Positions 42,094 to 50,428 of a stretch of DNA of 64,000 bases are shown piece by piece. The position numbers and the translations under genes are program-made. The notes beneath the pieces are model-generated. The model saw only the letters and a list, made by a program, of their open reading frames with translations, made no database searches and was not told the origin of the DNA. Every line of letters begins with the position of its first letter. The stretch's first letter is position 1. Origin of the DNA: Gaiella sp038230035 (GTDB lineage: Bacteria > Actinomycetota > Thermoleophilia > Gaiellales > Gaiellaceae); assembly GCA_038230035.1 (NCBI GenBank), contig JBBRNX010000004.1, positions 80,770 through 144,769 of the forward strand, given 5' to 3'.

Positions 42094-43041
42094 CTACGCC
42101 GGCGGCGCAGCATCGAGCGTGAGCAGCCGGTCGCTCGTGCTGTGATCGACCTGCAGCGTTGTGTGCTCGATGCCGAAGGCTCGCAGTAGCGTCTGCTCAA
42201 GTTCGCGGCGGATCGCGTGGCAGTCGTCGCCAGGGTGAACGAGCACGTGCGCCGAGAGGGACGGGAAGCCGCTCGACACCTCCCACACGTGGAGGTCGTG
42301 CACGCTCGCGACATGCGGGTGCTCGGCGATGACTCGGCCGACCTCGGCGACGCTCATCCCCTCTGGTGCCGCCTCGAGCAGGACACGGCCGGAGTCGCGC
42401 AGGAGCCCGTAGGCGGCACGCAGCATGATCACGGCGACAAACAGCGCGGCGATGGCGTCGGCGCGGACCCAGCCGGTCGCGAGGATCACCGCTCCGGCGA
42501 TCGCGGTGGCTATGAACGCGATCAGGTCGGTCAGGATGTGCTGGAACGAGCCTTCGATGTTCAGCGACTCGCGGTTCGCCTTGGACAGCTGCCAGCTGGC
42601 CATCAGGTTCACGACCACTCCAGCGAGGGCGACGATCAGGATCGGCAACCCTGCAGGCTTCGGCGGCGAGACGAGCCGGCTGACCCCTTCGTAGACGATC
42701 AGCCCGGAGAGGACGAGCAGCGTGAAGCCGTTTGCCTGGGCGGAAAGGATCTCGGCACGCTTGAGGCCGAATGTCAGGTCGCCGCGAGCAGGCCGAGCAA
42801 CGAGCCGGATGACGACCAGCGAGAGCCCCAGAGCGCCGGCGTCCGTGAGCATGTGCGCCACGTCCGAAAGCAGCGCAAGTGAATGAAAGACGATGCCGAC
42901 CACGATCTCGCCCGCCATGAACGCGAGGATCAGGCCGAGCGCGATCGCCAGCCGGCGCGAGTCCGTGTCGGCCGTGACAGCCGCGTGCGAATGCCCGGCG
43001 TGGCGTCCGACGCCGCCGTCGTGCCGGTCAGCAGCAGCCAT
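42094..43041 (-). CDS. Cation diffusion facilitator (CzcD-like), copy 1
   Basis: 315 residues from ATG 43041. A His-rich N-terminus (DRHDGGVGRHAGHSHAA) precedes six helices; helix 2 has HSLALLSDVAHMLTDAGALG and helix 5 ILTDLIAF, which give the HxxxD/HxxxD metal site of Zn/Co exporters (here with DVAHML and QHILTD). The C-terminal cytoplasmic domain is present (VHDLHVWEVSSG). It expels Zn or Cd. Overlaps the second CDF gene by 14 bases. Confidence 0.9.
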   Translation of the reverse strand: MAAADRHDGGVGRHAGHSHAAVTADTDSRRLAIALGLILAFMAGEIVVGIVFHSLALLSDVAHMLTDAGALGLSLVVIRLVARPARGDLTFGLKRAEILSAQANGFTLLVLSGLIVYEGVSRLVSPPKPAGLPILIVALAGVVVNLMASWQLSKANRESLNIEGSFQHILTDLIAFIATAIAGAVILATGWVRADAIAALFVAVIMLRAAYGLLRDSGRVLLEAAPEGMSVAEVGRVIAEHPHVASVHDLHVWEVSSGFPSLSAHVLVHPGDDCHAIRRELEQTLLRAFGIEHTTLQVDHSTSDRLLTLDAAPPA

Positions 43042-43708
43042 CGACGCAACCCTCGCCACGCCAGCTCTCGCGCCCTTCCTTGACCGCGACGCCGGCAATC
43101 GCGAGCGCGGTCAGCGGATCAGCCCACCACAGCCCGAAGAGCGCGTTCGCGCCAAGGCCGAGCAGCAGGGCGATCGAGAGGTACGCGCAGAGCTGGGTCT
43201 GAGACGCCTCCTTCACCGCAGCAGACGAGTGCAGCGAATTGCCGATTCTCCGCTTCGCCCGGGCCAGCAGCGGCATCGTCGGGGCTGTGACAGCGGCTAG
43301 GCCGATCCCGACCCAACTGGCGCTCGGGTGATCCCCGCCGACGAGCGTGCGAACGGCCTCGACCCCGACATAAGCGGCCAGAACGAAGAACGAGATCGCG
43401 ATCAGCTGCTGCGCGCGCCGCTCGGCCGCGTGCGACCCAAGCCGGCGGCCTGTGAATAGCCACAACACGACGACCCCGGCGCCGGCCTCGATCAGACTGT
43501 CCGTACCGAAGCCGATCAGCGCGATCGAGCCCGCAGCCACGCCGGCGCCGATTGCGATCGCGAACTCGACGACGTGCCAGCCGATCCCACCCCAGGCAAG
43601 CACCCGCGCGCGTCGCTCGAGGAGCAACCTGTCGGCCGGCGGCGGGAGGACTGGCGCAGTCACCGACTCGAGCGGCCCGAGCTGGATCAGCGTCACCCGC
43701 TCAGACAC
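43028..43708 (-). CDS. Cation diffusion facilitator-like transporter, copy 2 (no C-terminal domain)
   Basis: 226 residues from GTG 43708, which overlaps the arsR stop. Five to six helices with GFGTDSLIEAGAGVVVLWLF, which is the helix-2 region of a divergent CDF subgroup (D present in GTDS), and VKEASQTQLCAYLSIALLLG as helix 5. The C-terminal cytoplasmic domain is missing; the protein ends with ESWRGEGCVDGCC, a Cys pair that could bind metal. It lies between an ArsR-type sensor and copy 1. Confidence 0.8.
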   Translation of the reverse strand: MSERVTLIQLGPLESVTAPVLPPPADRLLLERRARVLAWGGIGWHVVEFAIAIGAGVAAGSIALIGFGTDSLIEAGAGVVVLWLFTGRRLGSHAAERRAQQLIAISFFVLAAYVGVEAVRTLVGGDHPSASWVGIGLAAVTAPTMPLLARAKRRIGNSLHSSAAVKEASQTQLCAYLSIALLLGLGANALFGLWWADPLTALAIAGVAVKEGRESWRGEGCVDGCC

Positions 43709-44063
43709 GCGAACGCTCCGCAACGGCCGACTCGAGCGCGGCGTCGAGGAGCTCCCGGCCCTCGTTCGTGAGTGCGTACATCACCATCTTCCCGTCACGC
43801 CGCGAGCGGGCGAGTCCGTGCCTGCGGAGGACACGCATGTGGTGCGAAACGAGATTCTGTGCACGCTCGACGATCCAGGCGAGGTCGCAGACGCAGAGCT
43901 CGTCCGCCTCGGCGAGCGCAGCAGCTAGCGTCAACCGGGTCGGATCCGACAACGCGTGCGCCCGCCCTGAGGCTTCTTCGGCAGTTGCCACATCGAGCCG
44001 CCGAAGGCGCAGTCGCTCCGCAGTCTCCAGGTCGAGACAGAGAAGATCGCAGCGATCGTCCAC
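43701..44063 (-). CDS. ArsR/SmtB-family metal sensor (CadC/CmtR-like)
   Basis: 120 residues. The helix-turn-helix (ELCVCDLAWIVERAQNLVSH, then HMRVLRRHGLARSRRDG) carries Cys in ELCVCDL, the position used by CadC/CmtR to bind Cd, Pb or Zn. Extra N-terminal cysteines (DRCDLLCLD) fit the CadC-type site. It heads the transcript with the two CDF exporters, so it should repress them until metal binds. The start is ATG 44063, divergent from a LysE fragment. Confidence 0.88.
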   Translation of the reverse strand: MDDRCDLLCLDLETAERLRLRRLDVATAEEASGRAHALSDPTRLTLAAALAEADELCVCDLAWIVERAQNLVSHHMRVLRRHGLARSRRDGKMVMYALTNEGRELLDAALESAVAERSRV

Positions 44064-44120
44064 GACAACATCCTAACGGGCGTTGCTGCATGATCGCGAC
44101 GAACGCGTACGGTTACTCCG

Positions 44121-44420
44121 ATGGCTCAGGTCTCGGCATTCCTCGCGATCGCTGTCCTCGTGATCGTCGTCCCCGCGCCGAATACTGCGCTCACGATCCG
44201 CAACACCCTGCTCGGCGGGCGGCGCGCCGGGGCGTTCACAGCCCTCGGGGTCTCGGCGGGGCAGGCGTGTTGGACGGTCGCAGCCGCGATCGGTGTCGCG
44301 GCGCTCCTGCGCGCGTCCGAGCCGGCGTTCGTTGCCGTAAAGCTTGCCGGCGCGCTCTATCTCGTCTTTCTCGGCGTGCAGGCGCTCGGACTAGTGGTCC
44401 TGGCAGGCGAGCAGCGCTAG
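44121..44420 (+). pseudogene. Truncated LysE/RhtB-family exporter
   Basis: Only the first 99 residues remain of a protein normally near 205. The start AQVSAFLAIAVLVIVVPAPN and TALTIRNTLLGGRRAGAFTA is typical of LysE (usually VPGPN; here VPAPN). The frame ends at TAG 44420, right where a stretch resembling a tRNA-Arg 3' end begins, so the rest was lost at that junction. It is unlikely to be functional. Confidence 0.75.
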
Positions 44421-44440
44421 TTCGGTTTCCTCCCGGGGTC
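44421..44440 (+). repeat. tRNA-Arg 3'-end-like fragment, inverted to the tRNA
   Basis: TTCGGTTTCCTCCCGGGGTC matches the 3' part of the neighbouring tRNA-Arg (TTCGATTCCTCCCGGGGCC) with one added T and two changes, but on the opposite strand. Together with 44465-44474 it forms a 10-base perfect inverted repeat (CCTCCCGGGG/CCCCGGGAGG). It may be a remnant of an integration or inversion event, or act as a hairpin end for the LysE transcript. Confidence 0.5.
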
Positions 44441-44461
44441 GAACACGCCAGGCGGGCTGGA

Positions 44462-44533
44462 TGGCCCCGGGAGGAATCGAACCTCCGCGCGCAGGTTCGA
44501 AGCCTGCCGCTCTATCCACTGAGCTACGGGGCC
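44462..44533 (-). tRNA. tRNA-Arg (TCG)
   Basis: 72-base cloverleaf. Acceptor GGCCCCG/CGGGGCC, anticodon stem GCAGG/CCTGC with loop CTTCGAA (anticodon TCG), T-arm GGAGG TTCGATT CCTCC. CCA is not encoded. Confidence 0.95.
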
Positions 44534-44891
44534 TTGCAGGGCTGAGGGTAGCGGCCTTCCCAGCCGCTCGGACCCCGAGTCCGATCTCGACCAACGAGCA
44601 GCCCAGTTCGATCCCCGCACCCGCAGGTGCTCCTGGCAGCGGGCAGCCCCTTCAGGGGTCAGGGTGCGACCGACGAGCAGCCAAGTTTCCCAGACCGAGC
44701 GCGATGGTGCTCTAGGGAGGCGGGCCGACCCTTCAGGGGTCGTAAGCGCAAGGATCCGCTTTCGCGGCTCCGTGCTTGCGCGGTCAGTTCGATCCCGTAC
44801 GCGAGGGTGCCTTAGGGAGGCGGGCCGTCCCTTCAGGGGTCGTAAGCGCAAGGATCCGCTTTCGCGGATCCTTGCTTGCGCGGCTAGTACA
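44534..44891. repeat. Gene-free spacer with degenerate ~100-bp tandem repeats
   Basis: No credible gene. The motif TAGGGAGGCGGGCC recurs exactly 100 bases apart (44713 and 44813), with long identity after it (CCTTCAGGGGTCGTAAGCGC, then AAGGATCCGCTTTCGCGG). A third, more diverged unit lies before (AGTTCGATCC... and CCCCTTCAGGGGTC near 44649-44662). Each unit has the CCCTTCAGGGG mini-hairpin. The spacer is bounded by tRNA-Arg and tRNA-His. Confidence 0.75.
44848..44875 (-). terminator. Perfect 12-bp hairpin after tRNA-His
   Basis: GCAAGGATCCGC (44848-44859) and GCGGATCCTTGC (44864-44875) pair exactly around a TTTC loop. It lies 17 bases 3' of tRNA-His and belongs to the second repeat unit; the first unit has the same hairpin with two mismatches. 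It is a likely end signal for the tRNA transcript. Confidence 0.6.
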
Positions 44892-44965
44892 GGTGGCGGA
44901 CGGGATTCGAACCCGCGACCACCGGGACCACAACCCGGGGCTCTACCAACTGAGCTACCGCCACC
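44892..44965 (-). tRNA. tRNA-His (GTG)
   Basis: Acceptor GTGGCGG/CCGCCAC with an extra 5' G (position -1) that faces the discriminator C, the identity mark of tRNA-His. Anticodon stem CCGGG/CCCGG with loop TTGTGGT (anticodon GTG), and T-arm GCGGG TTCGAAT CCCGT. Confidence 0.95.
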
Positions 44966-45011
44966 AGGCAGCTGCGACAGGATACCCGTGCCGGGGCCTA
45001 GGATCGGCGGC

Positions 45012-46412
45012 GTGGACGCCATGCGGCATACACGCACCGGCTGGTGGCTCGAGGAGGCGGTGTCGGAGCTCGGGCCGATCACGCCGACACGACCGCTCGA
45101 GGGTGATGCGACCGCGGATGTCGTCATCGTGGGCGGCGGCTACCTCGGCATGTGGACCGCGTGGCACTTGAAGGAGCTCGAACCAAACGCCGACGTGCTT
45201 CTGCTCGAAGCGGGGCTCTGCGGCCACGGGCCGAGCGGCCGCAACGGCGGTTTCGTCTCGACGCTCTGGGACGATCTCCCCAAGCTGAGGGAACTGGCCG
45301 GCGACGCGGGCGCGCTCGCGGTCTGCCACGCGTCGGAGCGTGCACTCACCAGCATCGGCGTGTGGTGCGAGCAGAACGGCGTCGAAGCGTGGTACACGGT
45401 TGCGCCGCGGCTCGACGTTGCGACGACGCCGGCGCAGGTCGGCACGTGGGACGCCGACCTCGCGGAGGCTGCGGCAGTCGGCTCGCCCGACGAGATCGTG
45501 GCCGTCGACGCCGCCGCGGCACGTGCGATCTGCGATTCGCCGCTCTTCCTCGCCGGCGTGCTCCTGCCGAAGTCCGCAACCGTGCAGCCAGCGCGGCTAG
45601 CGCTCGGGTTGCGCGCACGCCTGCTGGAGCGCGGCGTGCGAATCCATGAGCGCACGCGCGTCACCAAGCTCTCGCGAGACGCTGACGCGACGACCTCGGG
45701 CGGCACCGCGCGCGCAGGCCACGCCGTCCTTGCCGTCAACAGCGCTGCCGCGGCGTTCCCTGGACATCGCCTGTCGCTCGCGGTCGCATCGAGTCACATC
45801 GTGCTGACCGAGCCGGTGCCGGACGTGCTGGACGAGCTCGGCTGGACGGGCGGCGAGTCGATCGCCGACGGCAGGACGATGCTCCATTACCTGCGCACGA
45901 CGCGCGACGGCCGCATCGTCTTCGGCTGGGGCGGCGGCAGGATGGGCGTCGGCGGACGCGCACTCGGTCGGCTCGAGGTCGATCCCGGTGTCGTCGCTCG
46001 GATCCGCGAAAGCCTCTTTCGCTTCTTCCCGCAGCTCCTCGGCCGCGCGGTGACGCACGCCTGGGGCGGACCGATCGACGTCTCCCCCACGCACCTGCCG
46101 ATCTTCGGCAGCCGCGACCGCGTCCACCACGGCTACGGCTTCACAGGCAACGGCGTCGGGCCGTCGTACCTCGGCGGCGAGATCCTCGCGCGACTCGCCC
46201 TTGACCGGCGCGACGAGACAACCCGACTCGCGATCGTCGACCCGCCACGCAAGCTCTTCCCGCCGGAGCCGGTCCGCTACATCGGCGGCTCGGTTATCCG
46301 GCATGCCCTCGTGCGCAAGGACGCCGCCGAGGACGAAGGACGCGAGCTCGACCCGGTGACGACGCTCGTCGCGTCGCTTCCCAGGCGGCTCGGGCTCCGC
46401 CTGCCGCGCTAG
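45012..46412 (+). CDS. FAD-dependent amino acid/amine oxidase (DadA family)
   Basis: 466 residues from GTG 45012; ATG 45021 is an alternative. DAO-fold FAD motif VVIVGGGYLGMWTAWHLKEL, then LLEAGLCGHGPSGRNGGFVS, the pattern found in gamma-glutamylputrescine oxidase-like enzymes. The C-terminus has SRDRVHHGYGFTGNGVGPSY for FAD contact. It probably oxidises an amine or N-substituted amino acid. It is convergent with the DUF899 gene, overlapping by four bases, and has no partner genes beside it. Confidence 0.85.
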   Translation: MDAMRHTRTGWWLEEAVSELGPITPTRPLEGDATADVVIVGGGYLGMWTAWHLKELEPNADVLLLEAGLCGHGPSGRNGGFVSTLWDDLPKLRELAGDAGALAVCHASERALTSIGVWCEQNGVEAWYTVAPRLDVATTPAQVGTWDADLAEAAAVGSPDEIVAVDAAAARAICDSPLFLAGVLLPKSATVQPARLALGLRARLLERGVRIHERTRVTKLSRDADATTSGGTARAGHAVLAVNSAAAAFPGHRLSLAVASSHIVLTEPVPDVLDELGWTGGESIADGRTMLHYLRTTRDGRIVFGWGGGRMGVGGRALGRLEVDPGVVARIRESLFRFFPQLLGRAVTHAWGGPIDVSPTHLPIFGSRDRVHHGYGFTGNGVGPSYLGGEILARLALDRRDETTRLAIVDPPRKLFPPEPVRYIGGSVIRHALVRKDAAEDEGRELDPVTTLVASLPRRLGLRLPR

Positions 46413-47134
46413 CCGTATTCGAGCGCCGGGTACCAGTCGGCTGCGCGACCCGCGGGTGTGTGGTCGAGCATCGCCCAGAGCGGCCAGAGGAAATCCACGT
46501 GGCGCGGGTTCTGGCCAGGGTCGGTCGGCGCAAACAGCAACTCGCTGCTCCACACGTGGTTAATCCGTCCGTCGCGGCGCGTGAAGACCGTCGCAATCGG
46601 CAGCTGAACCCCTTCGGGAGTCTCGGCCCGGTAGTCCCCGTTGTACGTCGTGCCGGCGGACGAGAGCAGCCGCGCATTGCGCCAGCCGCGCTTCGCCGCA
46701 AGTGCCCGGAACCGCTCGATCGGCGCCTTGGCAACGGCCGCAAAGCTCATGCTCTGCGTCAGGTGCGGCACCTCGCCGTCGATCGCGTCGATGATCGACG
46801 TGCAGCTCGGGCACCCCACCTCGAGCGGCTCACCACGCTCGCCTGGAATGAACATGAAGCTGTAGAGGAACAGCGTCTCCTTGCCGTCCTCGAACAACTC
46901 GGAGAGCCTGACCGAGCGCACGGCGCTGGCTGCGGCGTCCCACTCCTCGAACTCATAGTCCTCCAGGATCTCGCCGCCGGGCGGTAGAGCCCGCCGCTGA
47001 GCGGCGACGTCCTCGGTCTGACGGCGCAGTGCGATCTCGGCCTGCAGCAGCTCGTTTCGTGCGCTCCGGTAGCGCGCGGACTCGCCCGGGAAGCTGATGT
47101 CGTGCGAGAGCTCTTCACCTCGGTACGACGCCAT
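46409..47134 (-). CDS. DUF899 thioredoxin-like protein
   Basis: 241 residues. DUF899 signature LFLYSFMFIPGERGEPLEVG and CPSCTSIIDAIDGEVPHL (CxxC), then a thioredoxin-like core that ends PRHVDFLWPLWAMLDHTP. Proteins of this family are often near ArsR-SRPBCC genes, as here. Redox or detoxification roles are suggested but unproven. Its start overlaps the stop of the next upstream gene (TGATG). Confidence 0.85.
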   Translation of the reverse strand: MASYRGEELSHDISFPGESARYRSARNELLQAEIALRRQTEDVAAQRRALPPGGEILEDYEFEEWDAAASAVRSVRLSELFEDGKETLFLYSFMFIPGERGEPLEVGCPSCTSIIDAIDGEVPHLTQSMSFAAVAKAPIERFRALAAKRGWRNARLLSSAGTTYNGDYRAETPEGVQLPIATVFTRRDGRINHVWSSELLFAPTDPGQNPRHVDFLWPLWAMLDHTPAGRAADWYPALEYG

Positions 47135-47538
47135 CAGAGCGCTCGCATCCGGTTGTTGCGCGGGTTGTTCTCGACTTCGGCGAGTCCGAGCACCTGGAGC
47201 ACGGGCGGCACGTAGACGCCGAACCGGCCGCGCAGCCCTTTCTTGAGGCCGTACCAGCCGCCGACCGGGTTAGCGGCCGATCGCGCCCACGCCTCGACCG
47301 ACCCTTCGGCGGCCGGCTTCTGTTCATCGGCGCCGCCGAGGAGCACCCAGTCACCGTGTTCCTTCAGCATGGCGTGTAGGTCGTCGATACACCGCAGCTG
47401 GTAGCGGAGCTGCGTCTTCCCGACCTGGACGACGAGCACAGGTGGATCGAGCGACGGGTCGCGGTAGGCAGTGAACTCCGAGCGGCCGCCAGGAGTCGCG
47501 AGCTGCCACGGCGTCTCCGGCGTTCCGACCCCAGTCAC
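47134..47538 (-). CDS. Hypothetical protein in SRPBCC/DUF899 operon
   Basis: 134 residues from GTG 47538, overlapping the SRPBCC stop (GTGA). Sequence VGTPETPWQLATPGGRSEFT, then PVLVVQVGKTQLRYQLRCID and LHAMLKEHGDWVLLGGADEQ, ends in VENNPRNNRM. It looks like a compact soluble domain of a kind often seen with DUF899 genes. I cannot give a function. Confidence 0.75.
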   Translation of the reverse strand: MTGVGTPETPWQLATPGGRSEFTAYRDPSLDPPVLVVQVGKTQLRYQLRCIDDLHAMLKEHGDWVLLGGADEQKPAAEGSVEAWARSAANPVGGWYGLKKGLRGRFGVYVPPVLQVLGLAEVENNPRNNRMRAL

Positions 47539-48005
47539 ATCTCCCCCGACAACCACGGGTCGACCCCCGCTTCGCCGCCTGCCGCAGCGATCTGAAGCCG
47601 CGTCAGGTAGTGATCCCACCCCTGCGCGTGCTGGGTTGCCATCTCGACCGCGGAGAGATTGTGCGAGAAGCGCACGAGGGTGCCGCTATCCGGTGCGGGA
47701 GCAAGCTCGATCTCGATCGTCGATGATCCAGGCGGCACAGCGCTCGGCCCGTCCTCGCCCGGGTCCCAGCCGAAGGTGAAGACGAGACGGTGCGGCGGCT
47801 CGACCTCGACAAACTCGCCACGTGCTGTGTGGCCGTCGATCACCTTGACGAGGTAGACCCCGCCCGGTTGCGCGTCGAGCGTCGCCTCCAGCCCCATCCA
47901 GCGCGTCATCTTCAGGGGATCGACGAGAAACTCCCACACCGTTTCCGGGCTCGCGTCGATGGCAATCTCTCGCTGGACTGTCGTAGCTTCAGTCACGCTT
48001 TCCAT
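47535..48005 (-). CDS. SRPBCC (AHSA1-like) domain protein
   Basis: 156 residues. VQREIAIDASPETVWEFLVD and RWMGLEATLDAQPGGVYLVK, then GEFVEVEPPHRLVFTFGWDP are the AHSA1/START-type ligand-cavity pattern. The C-terminus GWDHYLTRLQIAAAGGE is typical. It overlaps the arsR gene by 17 bases. ArsR-SRPBCC pairs are a widespread two-gene unit; the ligand is unknown. Confidence 0.88.
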   Translation of the reverse strand: MESVTEATTVQREIAIDASPETVWEFLVDPLKMTRWMGLEATLDAQPGGVYLVKVIDGHTARGEFVEVEPPHRLVFTFGWDPGEDGPSAVPPGSSTIEIELAPAPDSGTLVRFSHNLSAVEMATQHAQGWDHYLTRLQIAAAGGEAGVDPWLSGEM

Positions 48006-48309
48006 CGTTTCCGCTCTCCTCTCTTTCAGCCTCGCGTTTGAGCGCCGCCAGGCGGTCGCCCCAGAACTCTTCGAGAAACGCCTGCACGTCGGTCAGCCCT
48101 TCGGGACGTACGCGGTACAGACGTCGTGCGCCGTTTCGCCGCTCATCCAACAGCCCCGCCTCCTTGAGGACGCCGAGATGCTGCGAGATCGCAGGCCAGC
48201 TGATGTCGAAATGCGCCGCGATCTCGCCCGCCGACAGCTCACCGTCCTTGACGAGCCGCAGAATCTCGCGCCGGCGCGGCTCCGCGATCGCCTTCAGGGT
48301 CGCATCCAT
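47989..48309 (-). CDS. ArsR-family repressor paired with SRPBCC gene
   Basis: 106 residues. A winged helix (EPRRREILRLVKDGELSAGE, then IAAHFDISWPAISQHLGVLK and LLDERRNGARRLYRVRPEGL) with no metal-binding cysteines, so it belongs to the non-metal ArsR group linked to SRPBCC genes. It leads the operon arsR-SRPBCC-hypothetical-DUF899. The operator-like dyad just upstream would allow self-control. Confidence 0.9.
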   Translation of the reverse strand: MDATLKAIAEPRRREILRLVKDGELSAGEIAAHFDISWPAISQHLGVLKEAGLLDERRNGARRLYRVRPEGLTDVQAFLEEFWGDRLAALKREAEREESGNDGKRD

Positions 48310-48327
48310 GGCGCTCTTATAGCGTCT

Positions 48328-48339
48328 ACTTAACTAAGT
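48328..48339. promoter_or_regulatory. AT-rich dyad upstream of arsR, likely operator
   Basis: ACTTAACTAAGT has 5-base arms (ACTTA/TAAGT) around AC, and a second ACTTAAT half site follows at 48344. It is 18 bases before the arsR start in a locally AT-rich patch that also holds promoter-like TATAG, in an otherwise GC-rich region. Confidence 0.55.
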
Positions 48340-48340
48340 G

Positions 48341-49543
48341 TCAACTTAATTGTTCTTCGAGCGATCGCTGCCGGAATGTGACGAGCCCCGCACCCGCCAC
48401 GATCGTTGCCGCCCCAACGGCAATCGCCGAACGCACGCCGTGGGCGTCGACCATCCAGCCGCCGACTGCCGTTCCGCCGGCGATGCCGGTCACGATGGCG
48501 GTTCCGATCCACGCGAACGTTTCGGCGTGCGAGCCCGGCGGCGCAACGCGTTCGACGAGCCCGTACACAGCGGTCGCGAGCGGCGCGATGGGAAGCCCGG
48601 CCAGGAAGAGGAGGCCGCACATCGTCGGGATCGAGTTCGCGACGAGCGGGAGCGCAAGACCGACAGGCAGGAGCCACGCAAACGCGAGCAGCTGGCGCTT
48701 CGCGTCGCGGGCGGGACGTAGCCCGGCGACAAGGCCGCCGACGAGGCTCCCGGCCGAGAACGAGGCGAGAGCGAGCCCGGCGAGCGCCCGCGAGCCGTGC
48801 ATCTCCGCGAAGGCAGGCATCGCGACTTCGACCGCCCCGAACGAGAGCCCCATGAAGCCGGCGAGGAGGAGCAGCGTGCGGACGCCGACCGCCGTCAGGG
48901 CACCGCTCCGTGCGTGCGCGGGCGCGTCATCGGGTCGCGCGTCGCGCACCGGCGGTACGCGGGCGAGCACGAGCGTGCCGATCTCAACAGCCACAGCGGC
49001 ACCGGCGAGGGCGGCAACCGGGTGGATCGCCGCGAGCAGGGCGACGAAGAGCGGCCCACCGACGAAGAACACCTCCTGCGCCGAGGCTTCGAGCGCGAAC
49101 CCGGTCGCGCGGAGCTCCGAGGGCAGCAGGCTCGGGAGCAGCGTGCGAACGGATGCTGCGACAGGTGGGAACGACGCACCCGCCGCCGCGGCCGCGACAG
49201 CCAGAGCGGGTGTCGGGACGTTCGCGAGCGCCAGTCCGCCAACGACCGCGAGGAGGGTCGAGTAGACGATCGCGCGAGGCACAAGCGCGTGTGCCTGGCC
49301 ACGCCGATCGACCTGCCGGCCGGCGATCGGTGCACCTACACCGAGTGCGATCGCATAGGCGGCGGCGACCGCACCGGCAGCCGCGTAGCTCTCACCCTCG
49401 CCGCGCACGACGAGCAGAAGCGCGAGCGGCGTCATGCCGAGCGGCAGGCGGGCAACCATTCCCCAGCCGAGGAGCGCGGCCACGTGCGGCGTCCGCAGGA
49501 GAGCGGCGTAGCGGCCACCGCCGACTTCCGAGACCAGCGTCAT
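48341..49543 (-). CDS. MFS transporter
   Basis: 400 residues from ATG 49543, with twelve predicted hydrophobic helices. The cytoplasmic loop 2-3 has GAPIAGRQVDRRGQAHALVP, the MFS A-motif style. The resemblance is to drug/sugar exporters of actinobacteria, with a typical 2-fold layout (GGLVAGLRPARDAKRQ as the second half A-like loop). Substrate unknown. It lies upstream of arsR on the same strand. Confidence 0.82.
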   Translation of the reverse strand: MTLVSEVGGGRYAALLRTPHVAALLGWGMVARLPLGMTPLALLLVVRGEGESYAAAGAVAAAYAIALGVGAPIAGRQVDRRGQAHALVPRAIVYSTLLAVVGGLALANVPTPALAVAAAAAGASFPPVAASVRTLLPSLLPSELRATGFALEASAQEVFFVGGPLFVALLAAIHPVAALAGAAVAVEIGTLVLARVPPVRDARPDDAPAHARSGALTAVGVRTLLLLAGFMGLSFGAVEVAMPAFAEMHGSRALAGLALASFSAGSLVGGLVAGLRPARDAKRQLLAFAWLLPVGLALPLVANSIPTMCGLLFLAGLPIAPLATAVYGLVERVAPPGSHAETFAWIGTAIVTGIAGGTAVGGWMVDAHGVRSAIAVGAATIVAGAGLVTFRQRSLEEQLS

Positions 49544-49751
49544 CGGCCGATCGTGCCACGCCGGCGCATACGCGACCGGGTAAGCAGCGATGTTCCTCCT
49601 GAATGCGCTTCCCAACCCTGCCGACGATCTAAGAGCTCAGGCGCTTCCTCGATGCCTGACCGACCTTGCGCGTTCGATCCCCTCGATCGCTGGAGGGGGT
49701 CACCGGGCGATCGCCAACAGCGGGTCTTGATTCCCCGGTCGCTGGCAGGTC

Positions 49752-50030
49752 TCAGCCGCCTTTGATGATGTTGTGCACCGGAGAGACCATCGGCTCGCCG
49801 GGATCCGCCCCGATTTCCGCCATGATCGGCAACAACGTCGCCCCGAAGGCCTCGAACGACTCCTGCGAGTCCCAGACATCGAAAACTTGGATCAGACCAT
49901 CCGTCTCGAGGGCTACGTGGTAGAGCCTGCCAGCGGGGGCGCCGGCACCCGCCGCTTCGAGTCGGGCGACCGCATCGTCGTAGAGCGACGGGGTGAACGA
50001 ACTGGGCGTGAAGTAGAAGCCGAGAGCCAT
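49752..50030 (-). CDS. Small dimeric alpha-beta barrel (ABM-like) protein
   Basis: 92 residues. LYDDAVARLEAAGAGAPAGR then YHVALETDGLIQVFDVWDSQ and ESFEAFGATLLPIMAEIGAD is the repeated pattern of ABM-fold monooxygenase-like proteins. The C-terminus ends PMVSPVHNIIKGG. No active-site residue is certain. Confidence 0.75.
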   Translation of the reverse strand: MALGFYFTPSSFTPSLYDDAVARLEAAGAGAPAGRLYHVALETDGLIQVFDVWDSQESFEAFGATLLPIMAEIGADPGEPMVSPVHNIIKGG

Positions 50031-50180
50031 GTCCGAAACGTCCTTTCCGAACCATCAATTGGTCGAAGCGCCGTCGTCTGTCCAGCCTAGGACTCGAGAC
50101 CCTAACCGAGTCGCGACATGCTCGTCGCGAAACCGCCGGACCCCGAGGGGTGGACGAGATTCGTCGTTTCGGCCCGATCA

Positions 50181-50198
50181 CCTCTGGAAATACAGAGG
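50181..50198 (-). terminator. Short hairpin after tRNA-Glu
   Basis: CCTCTG (50181-50186) pairs with CAGAGG (50193-50198) with loop GAAATA, two bases 3' of tRNA-Glu on its strand. Confidence 0.5.
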
Positions 50199-50200
50199 AA

Positions 50201-50273
50201 TGCCCCCAACGGGATTCGAACCCGTGCTGCCACCTTGAAAGGGTGGTGACCTAGGCCGCTAGTCGATGGGGGC
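50201..50273 (-). tRNA. tRNA-Glu (TTC)
   Basis: 73 bases. Acceptor GCCCCCA/TGGGGGC, anticodon stem CCACC/GGTGG with loop CTTTCAA (anticodon TTC), and T-arm ACGGG TTCGAAT CCCGT. CCA is not encoded. Confidence 0.95.
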
Positions 50274-50428
50274 GAGCGACGCCGTACCGAGAATAGCCGC
50301 GCGCAGCTGTACAGCCCGCGTCGGCGACAAGCATCTCTGCGCAGCTCCTCGACGCGGTGCTACGCAAACAAGCGGGACGATCCACCGAGCGAGAAGAGCC
50401 GTCACGGGCCGGGTCTAGAGTGCCAACC

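Noticed and set aside
44534..44891. Repeats between tRNA-Arg and tRNA-His as a CRISPR array
   Set aside because: Period is about 100 bases, repeats are long and degenerate, and there are no unique spacers of even size or cas genes nearby.
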